A stretch of 23,875 nucleotides of DNA from an uncultured Chloroflexota bacterium. Its GTDB lineage: Bacteria > Chloroflexota > Limnocylindria > Limnocylindrales > CSP1-4. The stretch spans positions 1 through 23,875 of the forward strand of contig CAIXZV010000468.1 in the NCBI GenBank assembly GCA_903924005.1. The letters run 5' to 3'. Of the stretch, positions 1 through 6,464 are shown piece after piece. The notes below the pieces were generated by a model. The model saw only the letters and a program-made list of their open reading frames with translations. It was not told the origin of the DNA and made no database searches. Within the stretch, counting starts at the first letter, position 1. The number at the start of each line of letters is the position of its first letter. Position numbers and translations under genes: made by a program.

Positions 1-164
1 GCCTCGTGCTCGCCTGCCACGGTAAACACGGTGCGGTTGTGGCTTGGGTCCGAGGTGCGGTCCAGAAGGTGGACGCCCGGAACGGAGGCGAGGGCGGCGG
101 CAAGACGGTCAACGACAGCAAGCCGGCGGCCTTCGGAGACGTTGGGAACACTTTCAACGAGCAT
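1..164 (-). CDS. ftcD: Glutamate formimidoyltransferase, N-terminal part (runs off window)
   Basis: This is the first 54 codons of a gene that continues past the left edge. The protein begins MLVESVPNVSEGRR and contains DRTSDPSHNRTVFT. Both are hallmarks of the formiminotransferase N-terminal subdomain, which transfers the formimino group of N-formimino-L-glutamate to tetrahydrofolate in the last part of histidine breakdown. The ATG at 164 is the only possible start because an in-frame TAG lies just upstream. No Shine-Dalgarno is present; a TAGCAT hexamer sits six bases before the ATG. hutU lies upstream on the same strand, which fits the hut pathway. Whether the protein also carries a C-terminal cyclodeaminase domain cannot be seen; a separate FTCD_C protein at 14845-15513 suggests the activities may be on two polypeptides. 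Confidence 0.85.
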   Translation of the reverse strand, partial: MLVESVPNVSEGRRLAVVDRLAAALASVPGVHLLDRTSDPSHNRTVFTVAGEHE

Positions 165-170
165 GACCCG

Positions 171-176
171 ATGCTA
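171..176 (-). promoter_or_regulatory. -10-like element of leaderless ftcD
   Basis: TAGCAT on the minus strand ends six bases before the ATG at 164, the distance expected if transcription starts at the start codon. No Shine-Dalgarno sequence is present. Confidence 0.45.
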
Positions 177-206
177 CAGGCGCGGCGAGCCGCCGTTAGC
201 CCCGCC

Positions 207-224
207 GTGCGCGCAGCGGCGCAC
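207..224. other. Small hairpin between divergent ftcD and CDGSH gene
   Basis: GTGCGC and GCGCAC form a six-base-pair stem with a six-base loop in the 127 bp divergent intergenic region. It may be part of an operator or chance in GC-rich DNA. Confidence 0.2.
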
Positions 225-291
225 CATCCGCTGACCCCTACCAGACGAATTGGTGGTGACAGCCCCCTGCAGTCGAGAATATCTGCCCTCC

Positions 292-540
292 ATGACCGAA
301 CCCGTCCTCCTCCCCGAAGTGACCATCACGCCGCGCGACAACGGCTCCCTCAAGGTGACCGGACCCGTCGCCCTGGTGGACGCTCAGGGCCAGCGATGGG
401 AGCTGCCCGCCGGCAAGTCCGTGTTTCTGTGCCGGTGCGGCCACTCGGAGACAAAGCCCTTCTGCGACGGCGCCCACAGCACGGCGGGCTTCCAGAGCGT
501 GGTCCGGGCGCCGGTGCCCGTCGAGGTTGAACAGGGCTGA
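292..540 (+). CDS. CDGSH iron-sulfur domain protein
   Basis: An 82-residue protein. Its centre holds CRCGHSETKPFCDGAH, which matches the CDGSH signature (C-x-C-x2-S-x3-P-x-C-D-G-x-H) with the three Cys and one His that bind a [2Fe-2S] cluster, at about residues 50-65. Bacterial single-CDGSH proteins are small soluble redox or cluster-transfer proteins whose partners are mostly unknown. I chose the ATG at 292 because conserved sequence begins soon after it; an in-frame start at 250 would add 14 residues of no recognisable character. There is no clear Shine-Dalgarno, and GAATAT lies nine bases before the ATG. The gene is divergent from ftcD and is followed by repeat-rich noncoding DNA. Confidence 0.85.
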   Translation: MTEPVLLPEVTITPRDNGSLKVTGPVALVDAQGQRWELPAGKSVFLCRCGHSETKPFCDGAHSTAGFQSVVRAPVPVEVEQG

Positions 541-553
541 CCACGCGGCTGCG

Positions 554-595
<42 letters not shown>

Positions 596-609
596 TGCTG
601 CCGCGGGCT

Positions 610-786
610 GATCGGTGGCACCGATCGGTGGCACCGATCGATTCCACGCGCGCCACCCGCGACTGATCGGTGGCACCGATCAAATCGACCGGTTTTGGGG
701 CTTCCGGGCGCCGTTACGCGTCGGATTGATCGGTGGGACCGATCACCGGGGCACCTGCAACGCGAAATCGATCGGTGGGACCGATC
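610..786. repeat. Array of five 17-bp palindromes
   Basis: Five copies of GATCGGTGGCACCGATC or its centre variant GATCGGTGGGACCGATC occur at 610-626, 623-639, 665-681, 728-744 and 770-786. The first three have the GGC centre and the last two GGG. Copies 1 and 2 share a GATC. From copy 2 on, starts are 42, 63 and 42 bp apart, all whole multiples of a 10.5 bp helical turn. The array contains nine GATC sites in 177 bp. It lies downstream of both converging genes (CDGSH and hutU), so it is not an obvious promoter. Possible roles are an operator array, a methylation-sensitive site, a REP-like element or a series of terminators. Confidence 0.9.
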
Positions 787-813
787 ACGCCCGGAGCCAT
801 GGCCGTCGCCGCG

Positions 814-2499
814 CTACGACTCCAGCATCGGGATGTGGACGCCGCGCTCGCGCGCGATGTCGATGGCGTGCTCGTAGCCCGCGTCCACGTGGCGCACCAC
901 GCCCATCCCCGGGTCCGTGGTGAGGACGCGCTCCAGCTTGCGTCGGGCGAGGTCCGTGCCGTCCGCGACCACCACCATGCCCGCGTGCTGGCTGTAGCCG
1001 ATGCCCACGCCGCCGCCGTGATGGATCGACACCCAGGTTGCCCCGGCCGCCGTGTTCACGAGCGCGTTGAGCAGCGGCCAATCGGCCACGGCATCGGTCC
1101 CGTCCAGCATGGATTCGGTCTCGCGGTTGGGCGAGGCGACGGAGCCTGAATCCAGATGGTCACGGCCAATCACGATGGGCGCGCTCACCTCGCCGGTGCG
1201 GACAAGCTCGTTGAACGCCAGGCCGGCCTTCGCCCGCTCGCCATAGCCCAGCCAGCAGATCCGCGCCGGCAGCCCTTGGAACGGGACGCGCGCCTCGGCC
1301 ATCTCGATCCAGCGGCGCAGGCCCTCGTCCTCGGGGAACAGCTCCAGGATGGCGCGATCCGTCCGCAGGATGTCTGCCGGGTCACCGGACAGCGCCGCCC
1401 AGCGGAACGGGCCGCGGCCCTCGCAGAACTGCGGCCGGATGAACGCAGGCACAAAGCCCGGGTAGTCAAACGCGTTGGCGACGCCTGCCTCCTGCGCCTG
1501 TGCGCGGAGGTTGTTGCCGTAGTCAAAGGCAATGGAGCCCGCCTCCTTGAAGGCGAGGATGGCGCGGACATGCGCGGCCATCGACGCTTTGGAGCGCTGC
1601 TCATACACATCGGGCTGGGCTTCGCGGAGCACGGCGGCATCGGCCAGTGAGATCTCGGCGGGCACGTAGCCGCCCAGCGCGTCATGCGCAGAGGTCTGAT
1701 CGGTCACGATGTCGAACTTCTCGCCGGCCGCAGCCCAGGCGGGCTCAATTTCGGCGGCGTTGCCGACAAGGGCAATCGACAGGGCGTGCCCCTCGGCGGC
1801 GGCTTCACGGGCAAGCCGGAGCGCTTCGACCGGGTCATGCGTGAGGCGGTCCACGTAGCCAATCTCGTGGCGGCGCCGGGCGCGGTGCTCGTCCACCTCA
1901 ATGGCAATGCAGACGCCGTCATTCATCGTCACCGACAGCGGCTGGGCGCCGCCCATCCCGCCCAGACCCGCGGTGAGCGTGACGGTCCCGCGCAGCGTGC
2001 CGCCGAAGTGCTGGCGGCCAATCTCGGCAAACGTCTCATAGGTGCCCTGGAGGATCCCCTGGGTGCCGATGTAGATCCAGGACCCCGCGGTCATCTGGCC
2101 GTACATCATCAGCCCCTTCCGCTCGAGGTCTCGGAAGACATCCCACGTCGCCCACTTGCCAACCAGGTTGGAGTTGGCGATGAGCACGCGCGGCGCCCAC
2201 TCGTGGGTGCGGAAGACCGCCACGGGCTTGCCGGACTGGACAAGGAGCGTCTCGTCGTCCTCAAGTGCGCGGAGCTCGCGGACGATGGCGTCAAACGCCT
2301 CCCAGCTTCGCGCCGCTCGACCGGTGCCGCCGTAGACGACGAGGGCGTCAGGGTTCTCGGCCACCTCGGGATCGAGGTTGTTCATGAGCATCCGCAGGAC
2401 GGCCTCCTGCTGCCAGCCCTTACAGGTCAGGGTGGTTCCGCGGGGGGCGCGGACGGGGCGGGGGCCGTGGAGCTGGGGGGCGGCGCTATCGGTGCTCAT
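814..2499 (-). CDS. hutU: Urocanate hydratase
   Basis: A 561-residue protein of normal family length (about 555). It adds water to urocanate to give 4-imidazolone-5-propanoate, using tightly bound NAD+, the second step of histidine breakdown in the cytoplasm. Visible family blocks are TAGLGGMGGAQP (about 176-187, NAD-binding), DQTSAHD (about 266-272), DYGNNLR (325-331), FCEGRGPFRW (357-366) and a later RICWLGYGER that I take to hold the conserved Cys. The ATG at 2499 places the family N-terminus correctly; the open frame extends 48 codons upstream through the neighbouring XRE gene with no family character. TAGACT lies eight bases before the ATG, so the gene may be leaderless although an XRE gene ends only 43 bp upstream. 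Confidence 0.97.
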   Translation of the reverse strand: MSTDSAAPQLHGPRPVRAPRGTTLTCKGWQQEAVLRMLMNNLDPEVAENPDALVVYGGTGRAARSWEAFDAIVRELRALEDDETLLVQSGKPVAVFRTHEWAPRVLIANSNLVGKWATWDVFRDLERKGLMMYGQMTAGSWIYIGTQGILQGTYETFAEIGRQHFGGTLRGTVTLTAGLGGMGGAQPLSVTMNDGVCIAIEVDEHRARRRHEIGYVDRLTHDPVEALRLAREAAAEGHALSIALVGNAAEIEPAWAAAGEKFDIVTDQTSAHDALGGYVPAEISLADAAVLREAQPDVYEQRSKASMAAHVRAILAFKEAGSIAFDYGNNLRAQAQEAGVANAFDYPGFVPAFIRPQFCEGRGPFRWAALSGDPADILRTDRAILELFPEDEGLRRWIEMAEARVPFQGLPARICWLGYGERAKAGLAFNELVRTGEVSAPIVIGRDHLDSGSVASPNRETESMLDGTDAVADWPLLNALVNTAAGATWVSIHHGGGVGIGYSQHAGMVVVADGTDLARRKLERVLTTDPGMGVVRHVDAGYEHAIDIARERGVHIPMLES

Positions 2500-2507
2500 G
2501 GCCGCGG

Positions 2508-2513
2508 AGTCTA
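2508..2513 (-). promoter_or_regulatory. -10-like element of leaderless hutU
   Basis: TAGACT on the minus strand ends eight bases before the hutU ATG, inside the 43 bp gap after the XRE gene. It would let hutU be transcribed separately from that gene. Confidence 0.4.
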
Positions 2514-2542
2514 CGCCGGGTGGCGCTGGCCGGGGAGCCGCA

Positions 2543-2887
2543 TTAGGCCGTGGCGCCGCGAGGGACCGGTTTGACCAGCGGCACGCGGCTGCCATCGCCG
2601 AGGACGGCGACAAGTTCCAACTGCGCGCCTGCTGCCGCGGCAAGCCGCACGATCGTGGAGTACTTGACGTCGGTCGCGTGCTCGATGCGCGAGAGGTTCT
2701 CCTGACTCATGCCCGCTGCCGTGGCGAGTCCGTCCTGCGTCAGCCCCAGCGCGTCTCGAAGCGCCGAGATCGCCAGCACGACGTCTACCTCGCGCCCGAA
2801 CTGCTCGACGCGCGCCCGTCGGACGGGGTCCGCAAGGGCGGCATCGATGTCCTGCTGGACGTCGTAGGTGGGGTCGTTGGTCGTCAT
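2543..2887 (-). CDS. XRE-family helix-turn-helix regulator
   Basis: A 114-residue protein with one Cro/C1-type helix-turn-helix at about residues 40-85: LGLTQDGLATAAGMSQENLSRIE is the helix-turn-helix core, followed by a typical dimerisation-like tail. Its size and shape resemble HigA-type antitoxins, but no toxin-like gene is adjacent: upstream is a membrane protein and downstream is hutU, 43 bp away on the same strand. It could be a local regulator of hutU or of itself. A 10-bp perfect inverted repeat lies 120-160 bp upstream (3010-3047). The ATG at 2887 has only a weak GGGCGGA-like Shine-Dalgarno. The longer overlapping frame on this strand is Arg-rich and is a shadow. Confidence 0.8.
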   Translation of the reverse strand: MTTNDPTYDVQQDIDAALADPVRRARVEQFGREVDVVLAISALRDALGLTQDGLATAAGMSQENLSRIEHATDVKYSTIVRLAAAAGAQLELVAVLGDGSRVPLVKPVPRGATA

Positions 2888-3009
2888 CGGCCGGGTCCGC
2901 CCTTCGGCTGGTCCTCGTTGGGTGTTTGCTGCTGGGTTGTTCGGCTCGCGAGGTATCGGCTACAGATCGCGTCAGCGAGCGGGACAGCGGTCCGGTACCA
3001 AGCGGGACA

Positions 3010-3047
3010 AGTATTCGCTCCACGTTATATATCGTCAAGCGAATACT
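3010..3047. promoter_or_regulatory. Perfect 10-bp inverted repeat with AT-rich centre
   Basis: AGTATTCGCT (3010-3019) and AGCGAATACT (3038-3047) are exact reverse complements separated by 18 bp that include TTATATAT, the most AT-rich stretch in the region. AGCGGGACA is repeated directly just to the left (2978-2986 and 3001-3009). This looks like an operator and promoter in the 243 bp gap between the XRE gene and the membrane-protein gene. Reading the minus strand it would serve the XRE gene. Confidence 0.6.
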
Positions 3048-3130
3048 CCGGCAGACGCTGCCGCTCGCTCGCAATCGCGGGTGCGACCGTAGCGAGCAGC
3101 GCTTACCCGCTACTTACCAGGTGGAGACCG

Positions 3131-3661
3131 TCAGGAAGCGGGGCGTCGCGTGGTGGCCGCGTACTCGACGATCAGGCGTCCGCCCAGCCAAAGAAGCGCG
3201 ACAAGGGCGACTACCAGGGTCGCCACATAGGCGATCTGCGACGGCATCACCACGAGCAGATCCAGATCCATCGAGCTCTTCCCGCCTGCCCACCACCCAG
3301 CCCTTGCGACCGGGATCAGCATGTTGAGCGGGAACATGGCTAGGAAGAACACGACGCTGTCGCCTCGCAGCCGAGTGCTTGTCTGCGGACCCGCGGGCTT
3401 TCGGCGGCCTCCGAGAATCTCCATGACGAGCCAGGGGAGGAGCAGGACCACGCATGCAACCCCCGTGATCACGATGCCCAGCAGCTTCTGGGCATCGTCA
3501 TAGTCGAAGTAGTTCTCGACCCACGCCTCGCGGCCCGCGGCAAATGCCACGGCGGGCAACAGCTGCGCCAGTGCTGTCACGGTGGCAATGGAGAGGATCG
3601 CGCCGACCGCGAGCGCCCGCGCCTCTACAAATCGTCGCTGTCGGATCATCTCAGCCGCCAT
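3131..3661 (-). CDS. Four-helix integral membrane protein of unknown function
   Basis: A 176-residue protein that I do not recognise. Hydrophobic stretches suggest four membrane segments at about residues 18-40, 60-82, 102-122 and 140-162. A polar loop with the acidic stretch ENYFDYDDAQK lies between the first two, and an Arg/Lys-rich loop after the second. I chose the ATG at 3661 because AAGGGGGG lies four bases before it; a GTG at 3679 would add six residues but would place that ribosome site inside the coding region. It stands alone, 243 bp upstream of the XRE gene, with the bL25 remnant on its other side. Confidence 0.65.
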   Translation of the reverse strand: MAAEMIRQRRFVEARALAVGAILSIATVTALAQLLPAVAFAAGREAWVENYFDYDDAQKLLGIVITGVACVVLLLPWLVMEILGGRRKPAGPQTSTRLRGDSVVFFLAMFPLNMLIPVARAGWWAGGKSSMDLDLLVVMPSQIAYVATLVVALVALLWLGGRLIVEYAATTRRPAS

Positions 3662-3772
3662 CTCGCCCCCCTTCGACACGTGATCGCCTGCCCAGCCATC
3701 GCAACGGTACAGCGAAGCGGGCCGGTCGCAGATGCGAATCCGGCGCGCCGTTGGCGGAGTTGCTGGCCCGGG

Positions 3773-4120
3773 TTACGCCTCGGGTGCCGGTGCCTCGGCT
3801 GCGGTCGCAGTAGCACCTGCGGCGTCTGCGCCGCGAGGCGCGGTCACACAAGCACGACCTCGGACGGACGCGAGGGCCGAGACGCCGTCGGGCAGGACCA
3901 GATCGCCCACCGTCAGCGATGCGCCGAACACGGCGAGCTGGGACAGGTCGAAGTGGATGGCATTGGGCAGGTTGGCCGGCAGCGCGCGAACCTTGAGGGC
4001 CGTCGGCGGGAAGACGAGCGTGCCACCCAGGTCCAGGGCCGGAGCGCTGCCATGGCCGATCTGCGGGGCTTCAGCCGCCAACTCCTCAGTCCTGCGGACC
4101 GCACTGCGCTGTTGGACATT
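3773..4120 (-). pseudogene. 5'-truncated remnant of ribosomal protein bL25 (C-terminal domain)
   Basis: An open frame on the minus strand encodes about 115 residues that read as the C-terminal beta domain of the TL5/CTC form of bL25: TEELAAEAP, LDLGGTLVFPPTALKVRALP, an ANLPNAIHFDLS stretch and SLTVGDLVLPDGVSAL, then an acidic Ala/Pro tail. The N-terminal 5S-rRNA-binding domain is absent. Upstream of about 4120 the frame loses all resemblance and soon enters the neighbouring lipoprotein gene. No in-frame ATG or GTG precedes the conserved part; a TTG at about 4087 directly after GAGGAG is the only candidate. The frame is still free of stops, so the loss may be recent, or the fragment may still be translated. 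The intact gene should be elsewhere. Confidence 0.65.
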
Positions 4121-4164
4121 CGGGCGGACCGGCCGGAGCCAGCCGTGATCTGAAGTGGCCGGCG

Positions 4165-4791
4165 TCAGCCCTGGAGGCCCGCCATCATCTGCTCGCCAAA
4201 GAGGCGGTCGCCCACCGAGAAGAGCGAGACAATGACGCCCGGGCCCGACAGCCACGCCTGGTAAACGCGGAGACCGCCGGCGCAGGTGGTGACGAAGACC
4301 TCGCGACCCGCGGATGTGGAGTTGGCGCGTGCCAGGACGCCGCCCGCCTGGGCGCACGACCCCTCGTCATAGGTGGTCCGCCAATCGCTCCACAGCGCAT
4401 CCGAGAAGACGCCGGGCCGCAGGTGGGCGATGACGCCGGATGCCAGATCGTTGCCGTCCACCACGACGGCAAAGGCCGCGCGATCCACATTGGCGACAAA
4501 CGCCGGGTCCGTGATGGCCTGCGCGAAGCTGTCGGCCTCCGACGTGATGGGCGCACCAGCGACGCTGGGCGGCAGGATCTTGAGCAGCGTCTCGTCCAAG
4601 AGGACCGCGGCGCCCGATGGCAGGGGCGTGGGCTGGGGCGTGGGTGAGCCTGCGGGCGTGGGCGCGACAGTGGGGGTTGGGACGATGGGCGTGGTTGGCC
4701 CGGGCGTTGTCGGCGGGACGGTGCTGCCGCATCCAGCAAGGAACGTCAGGCAAACGAGCGCCAGCGCCGCGGAGCGGCCCGCCCGCGTCAC
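4165..4791 (-). CDS. Lipoprotein of unknown function
   Basis: A 208-residue protein with a lipoprotein signal peptide: basic start, hydrophobic core and lipobox LAGC ending at Cys21. A Pro/Thr-rich linker (about residues 23-60) should tether the domain to the cell surface. The rest (about 62-208) is a compact domain with two Cys (SCAQAGG and TTCAGG), possibly a disulfide. I do not recognise the domain. The start is a GTG at 4791 that overlaps the stop codon of the upstream acetyltransferase gene (GTGA), so the two genes are probably translationally coupled. Confidence 0.75.
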   Translation of the reverse strand: MTRAGRSAALALVCLTFLAGCGSTVPPTTPGPTTPIVPTPTVAPTPAGSPTPQPTPLPSGAAVLLDETLLKILPPSVAGAPITSEADSFAQAITDPAFVANVDRAAFAVVVDGNDLASGVIAHLRPGVFSDALWSDWRTTYDEGSCAQAGGVLARANSTSAGREVFVTTCAGGLRVYQAWLSGPGVIVSLFSVGDRLFGEQMMAGLQG

Positions 4792-5549
4792 GCGAGTTCC
4801 CGGCGCATGACCGGCCAGCGATCATCCGCGGCGGCCACCACAAAGCCCAGGCCCTCCCAGAAGGCAGGCTCCGCGGCACTTGTGGCGTTGGGCTTGGCGC
4901 CGCGCTCCGGGTAGATCTCTACGGCAGCAAACCCGCGCAACGCCAGGTCCTCGCAGACGGCCTCAACCAGCGCGGCGGCGTGACCGGCCCCGCGGCCGGC
5001 GGGCGTGGTGGAAATGCAGGTGATCACCGCTGGCAGCGGCGAGGCGGGGAGACGCGGGTAGAGCTCGCGGGTGCGCATCGCCCGCGGATACGCGGAGAGC
5101 GGGCCGAACTGGATGTACGCGGCCGGTACGTCGTCCACCAGCAGCACCTTGGCGTATGAGCCGAAGACCGCCAGCCCTCGGCCAAGCAGTCGCAGCTTTG
5201 GCAAGGCGTCGGCCGCCACGGCTGGCCCCTTCTTCGGCGCGGGCGCAAATGGGTTTGCCGCCGGCTCATCGTCGCCTGCCAGAAACGGGTTGAACGCCGG
5301 TCCGCGCGACGGCGGGGCGAAGGGGTTCACCGCCGGCTCGTCATCGTCGTCGCCAAATGGGTTGCGCGGCCGGGAGCGGGCCACAGGCGGCGCGGCGGCG
5401 GCAGACAGCCAGGACGCGCGGGCGGCCTTCGAGCCGCGATCGGCGTCCTCCCAGTAGTCGCAGGAGCGGTGGTCAAACCCCGCATCCGCGCAGGGCGGGA
5501 CAAGGGCGAAGGTGTCCTCGTCGCGGACGTCAACAATGCGGATGGCCAT
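4788..5549 (-). CDS. GNAT-family acetyltransferase with a 4 x 12-residue NPF linker
   Basis: A 253-residue protein in three parts. Residues 1-50 are a short domain with two Cys and an SCDYWED motif. Residues 63-110 are four 12-residue units each starting NPF (63, 75, 87, 99), rich in Asp, Pro and Ala. Residues about 118-253 are a GNAT domain: AGRGAGHAAALVEAV near 184-198 is the acetyl-CoA pyrophosphate loop and helix, and FWEGLGFV near 230-237 is the usual C-terminal motif. The substrate is unknown. I chose the ATG at 5549; the open frame extends far upstream but is Arg-rich and lies antisense to the next gene. TACACT lies seven bases before the ATG and there is no Shine-Dalgarno. The gene overlaps the lipoprotein gene downstream by four bases. 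Confidence 0.85.
   Translation of the reverse strand: MAIRIVDVRDEDTFALVPPCADAGFDHRSCDYWEDADRGSKAARASWLSAAAAPPVARSRPRNPFGDDDDEPAVNPFAPPSRGPAFNPFLAGDDEPAANPFAPAPKKGPAVAADALPKLRLLGRGLAVFGSYAKVLLVDDVPAAYIQFGPLSAYPRAMRTRELYPRLPASPLPAVITCISTTPAGRGAGHAAALVEAVCEDLALRGFAAVEIYPERGAKPNATSAAEPAFWEGLGFVVAAADDRWPVMRRELA
5220..5363 (-). repeat. Coding repeat: four 36-bp units encoding NPF-start 12-mers
   Basis: Inside the acetyltransferase gene, four consecutive 36-bp units encode NPFGDDDDEPAV, NPFAPPSRGPAF, NPFLAGDDEPAA and NPFAPAPKKGPA. NPF is invariant. Units 1 and 3 share DDEPA; units 2 and 4 begin NPFAP and carry a basic residue and GPA. This suggests duplication of a 72-bp pair. Confidence 0.85.
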
Positions 5550-5556
5550 CGCCGGG

Positions 5557-5562
5557 AGTGTA
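5557..5562 (-). promoter_or_regulatory. -10-like element of leaderless acetyltransferase gene
   Basis: TACACT on the minus strand ends seven bases before the ATG at 5549, with no Shine-Dalgarno in between. Confidence 0.4.
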
Positions 5563-5617
5563 CGGCCACGAGCGCCTGCGCAACCCGGCGCAGCGCGCCG
5601 GGCGGCCGGTGAGTAGG

Positions 5618-6373
5618 TCAGCCGAGCACGAACCAGGCGACCCACACGGCGGACGCGACGGCCTTGTTGAGTTGGATCCGCAACTTGCCGGACGACGGGT
5701 AGTTGGGCCGGACCGACGCCACGTACACGCCGGTCTTGGTGGCCTGAAGGTTGGCGAAGCACAGCGGCGTCCCTGCGAGACCGCCCTTCGTGATCATGGA
5801 GACGTCCACGTAGCTTTTGCCGGCCGCAATCAAGACGCGGCCGCTTCGGTCTGGGAACTGGACGTGGCCCAACGCGCGAACGCCAACGTTGGCCTTGTCC
5901 TCTACGGAGCCGAACAGCGCGACGGCCGGCGTCGGCGCCGGGAGCCCTGGGCCAACGTGGCCGACGACACCGGTGCCGGTGGTGGTCGAGCCGCGCACAG
6001 CGGTGGAGGAGCCGGACGTGGCGTCGAGGGCGATGCCGCTCGTGGACACCGTGGACATCCCGACCCCCGTGGTGGAGGACGCGACGACCCCCCACCCGGA
6101 GACGCTCTCCCCACTCAGACCGACACCGTTGCCGCTTGCGCCCTTGATCGCGGTTGCGAAGGTCCCCGTGGTCACCTGAAACGCCTGGACGCCGTTCCCA
6201 GTCAGCGATGTCGTTGCGCTGATGGGGTTGTCCTGATTGAGCAGCAGCGACGGGTTGAGCGCGGCGGCCACGTTCGGGTCCGAGAGCCGCGACACCGCAA
6301 GGGCAGCTGCCCCACCGGCGGCGGCCGCAAGGATCGATCGGCGTGATCGGGGGGCTCGAGGTTCGGTCGGCAT
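5618..6373 (-). CDS. Tat-exported repeat protein of unknown function
   Basis: A 251-residue protein. The N-terminus has twin arginines (RSRRSILAAAAGG) before a hydrophobic Ala-rich stretch, as in Tat signal peptides. The middle (about residues 55-150) is made of short Gly/Ser/Thr-rich repeats of the type G-x-G-V-x-G/A-x-S, likely a beta-solenoid or stacked-strand region. The C-terminal 80 residues (from about GRVLIAAG) resemble the compact terminal domain that often follows such repeats in exported proteins of soil bacteria. No catalytic motif is visible. The ATG at 6373 has GAAGGA about four bases upstream, a proper Shine-Dalgarno unlike several neighbours. It is likely a surface or extracellular protein. 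Confidence 0.7.
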   Translation of the reverse strand: MPTEPRAPRSRRSILAAAAGGAAALAVSRLSDPNVAAALNPSLLLNQDNPISATTSLTGNGVQAFQVTTGTFATAIKGASGNGVGLSGESVSGWGVVASSTTGVGMSTVSTSGIALDATSGSSTAVRGSTTTGTGVVGHVGPGLPAPTPAVALFGSVEDKANVGVRALGHVQFPDRSGRVLIAAGKSYVDVSMITKGGLAGTPLCFANLQATKTGVYVASVRPNYPSSGKLRIQLNKAVASAVWVAWFVLG

Positions 6374-6464
6374 GGGTTCCTTCAGGCTGTGATTGGCCAG
6401 GACCGCCGGGGCGTATTGGAGCGGAGTGGCCAGATCATCGCACGGGCCGCGTGGCGGCCAGCCG

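Noticed and set aside
2511..3074. 187-codon minus-strand frame overlapping the XRE gene
   Set aside because: It is Arg-rich, without motifs, and overlaps a well-formed helix-turn-helix gene in another frame.
3725..3760. tRNA-like CGCAGATGCGAATCC stretch on the plus strand
   Set aside because: The T loop does not match the G-TTC-RA consensus and there are no flanking arms.
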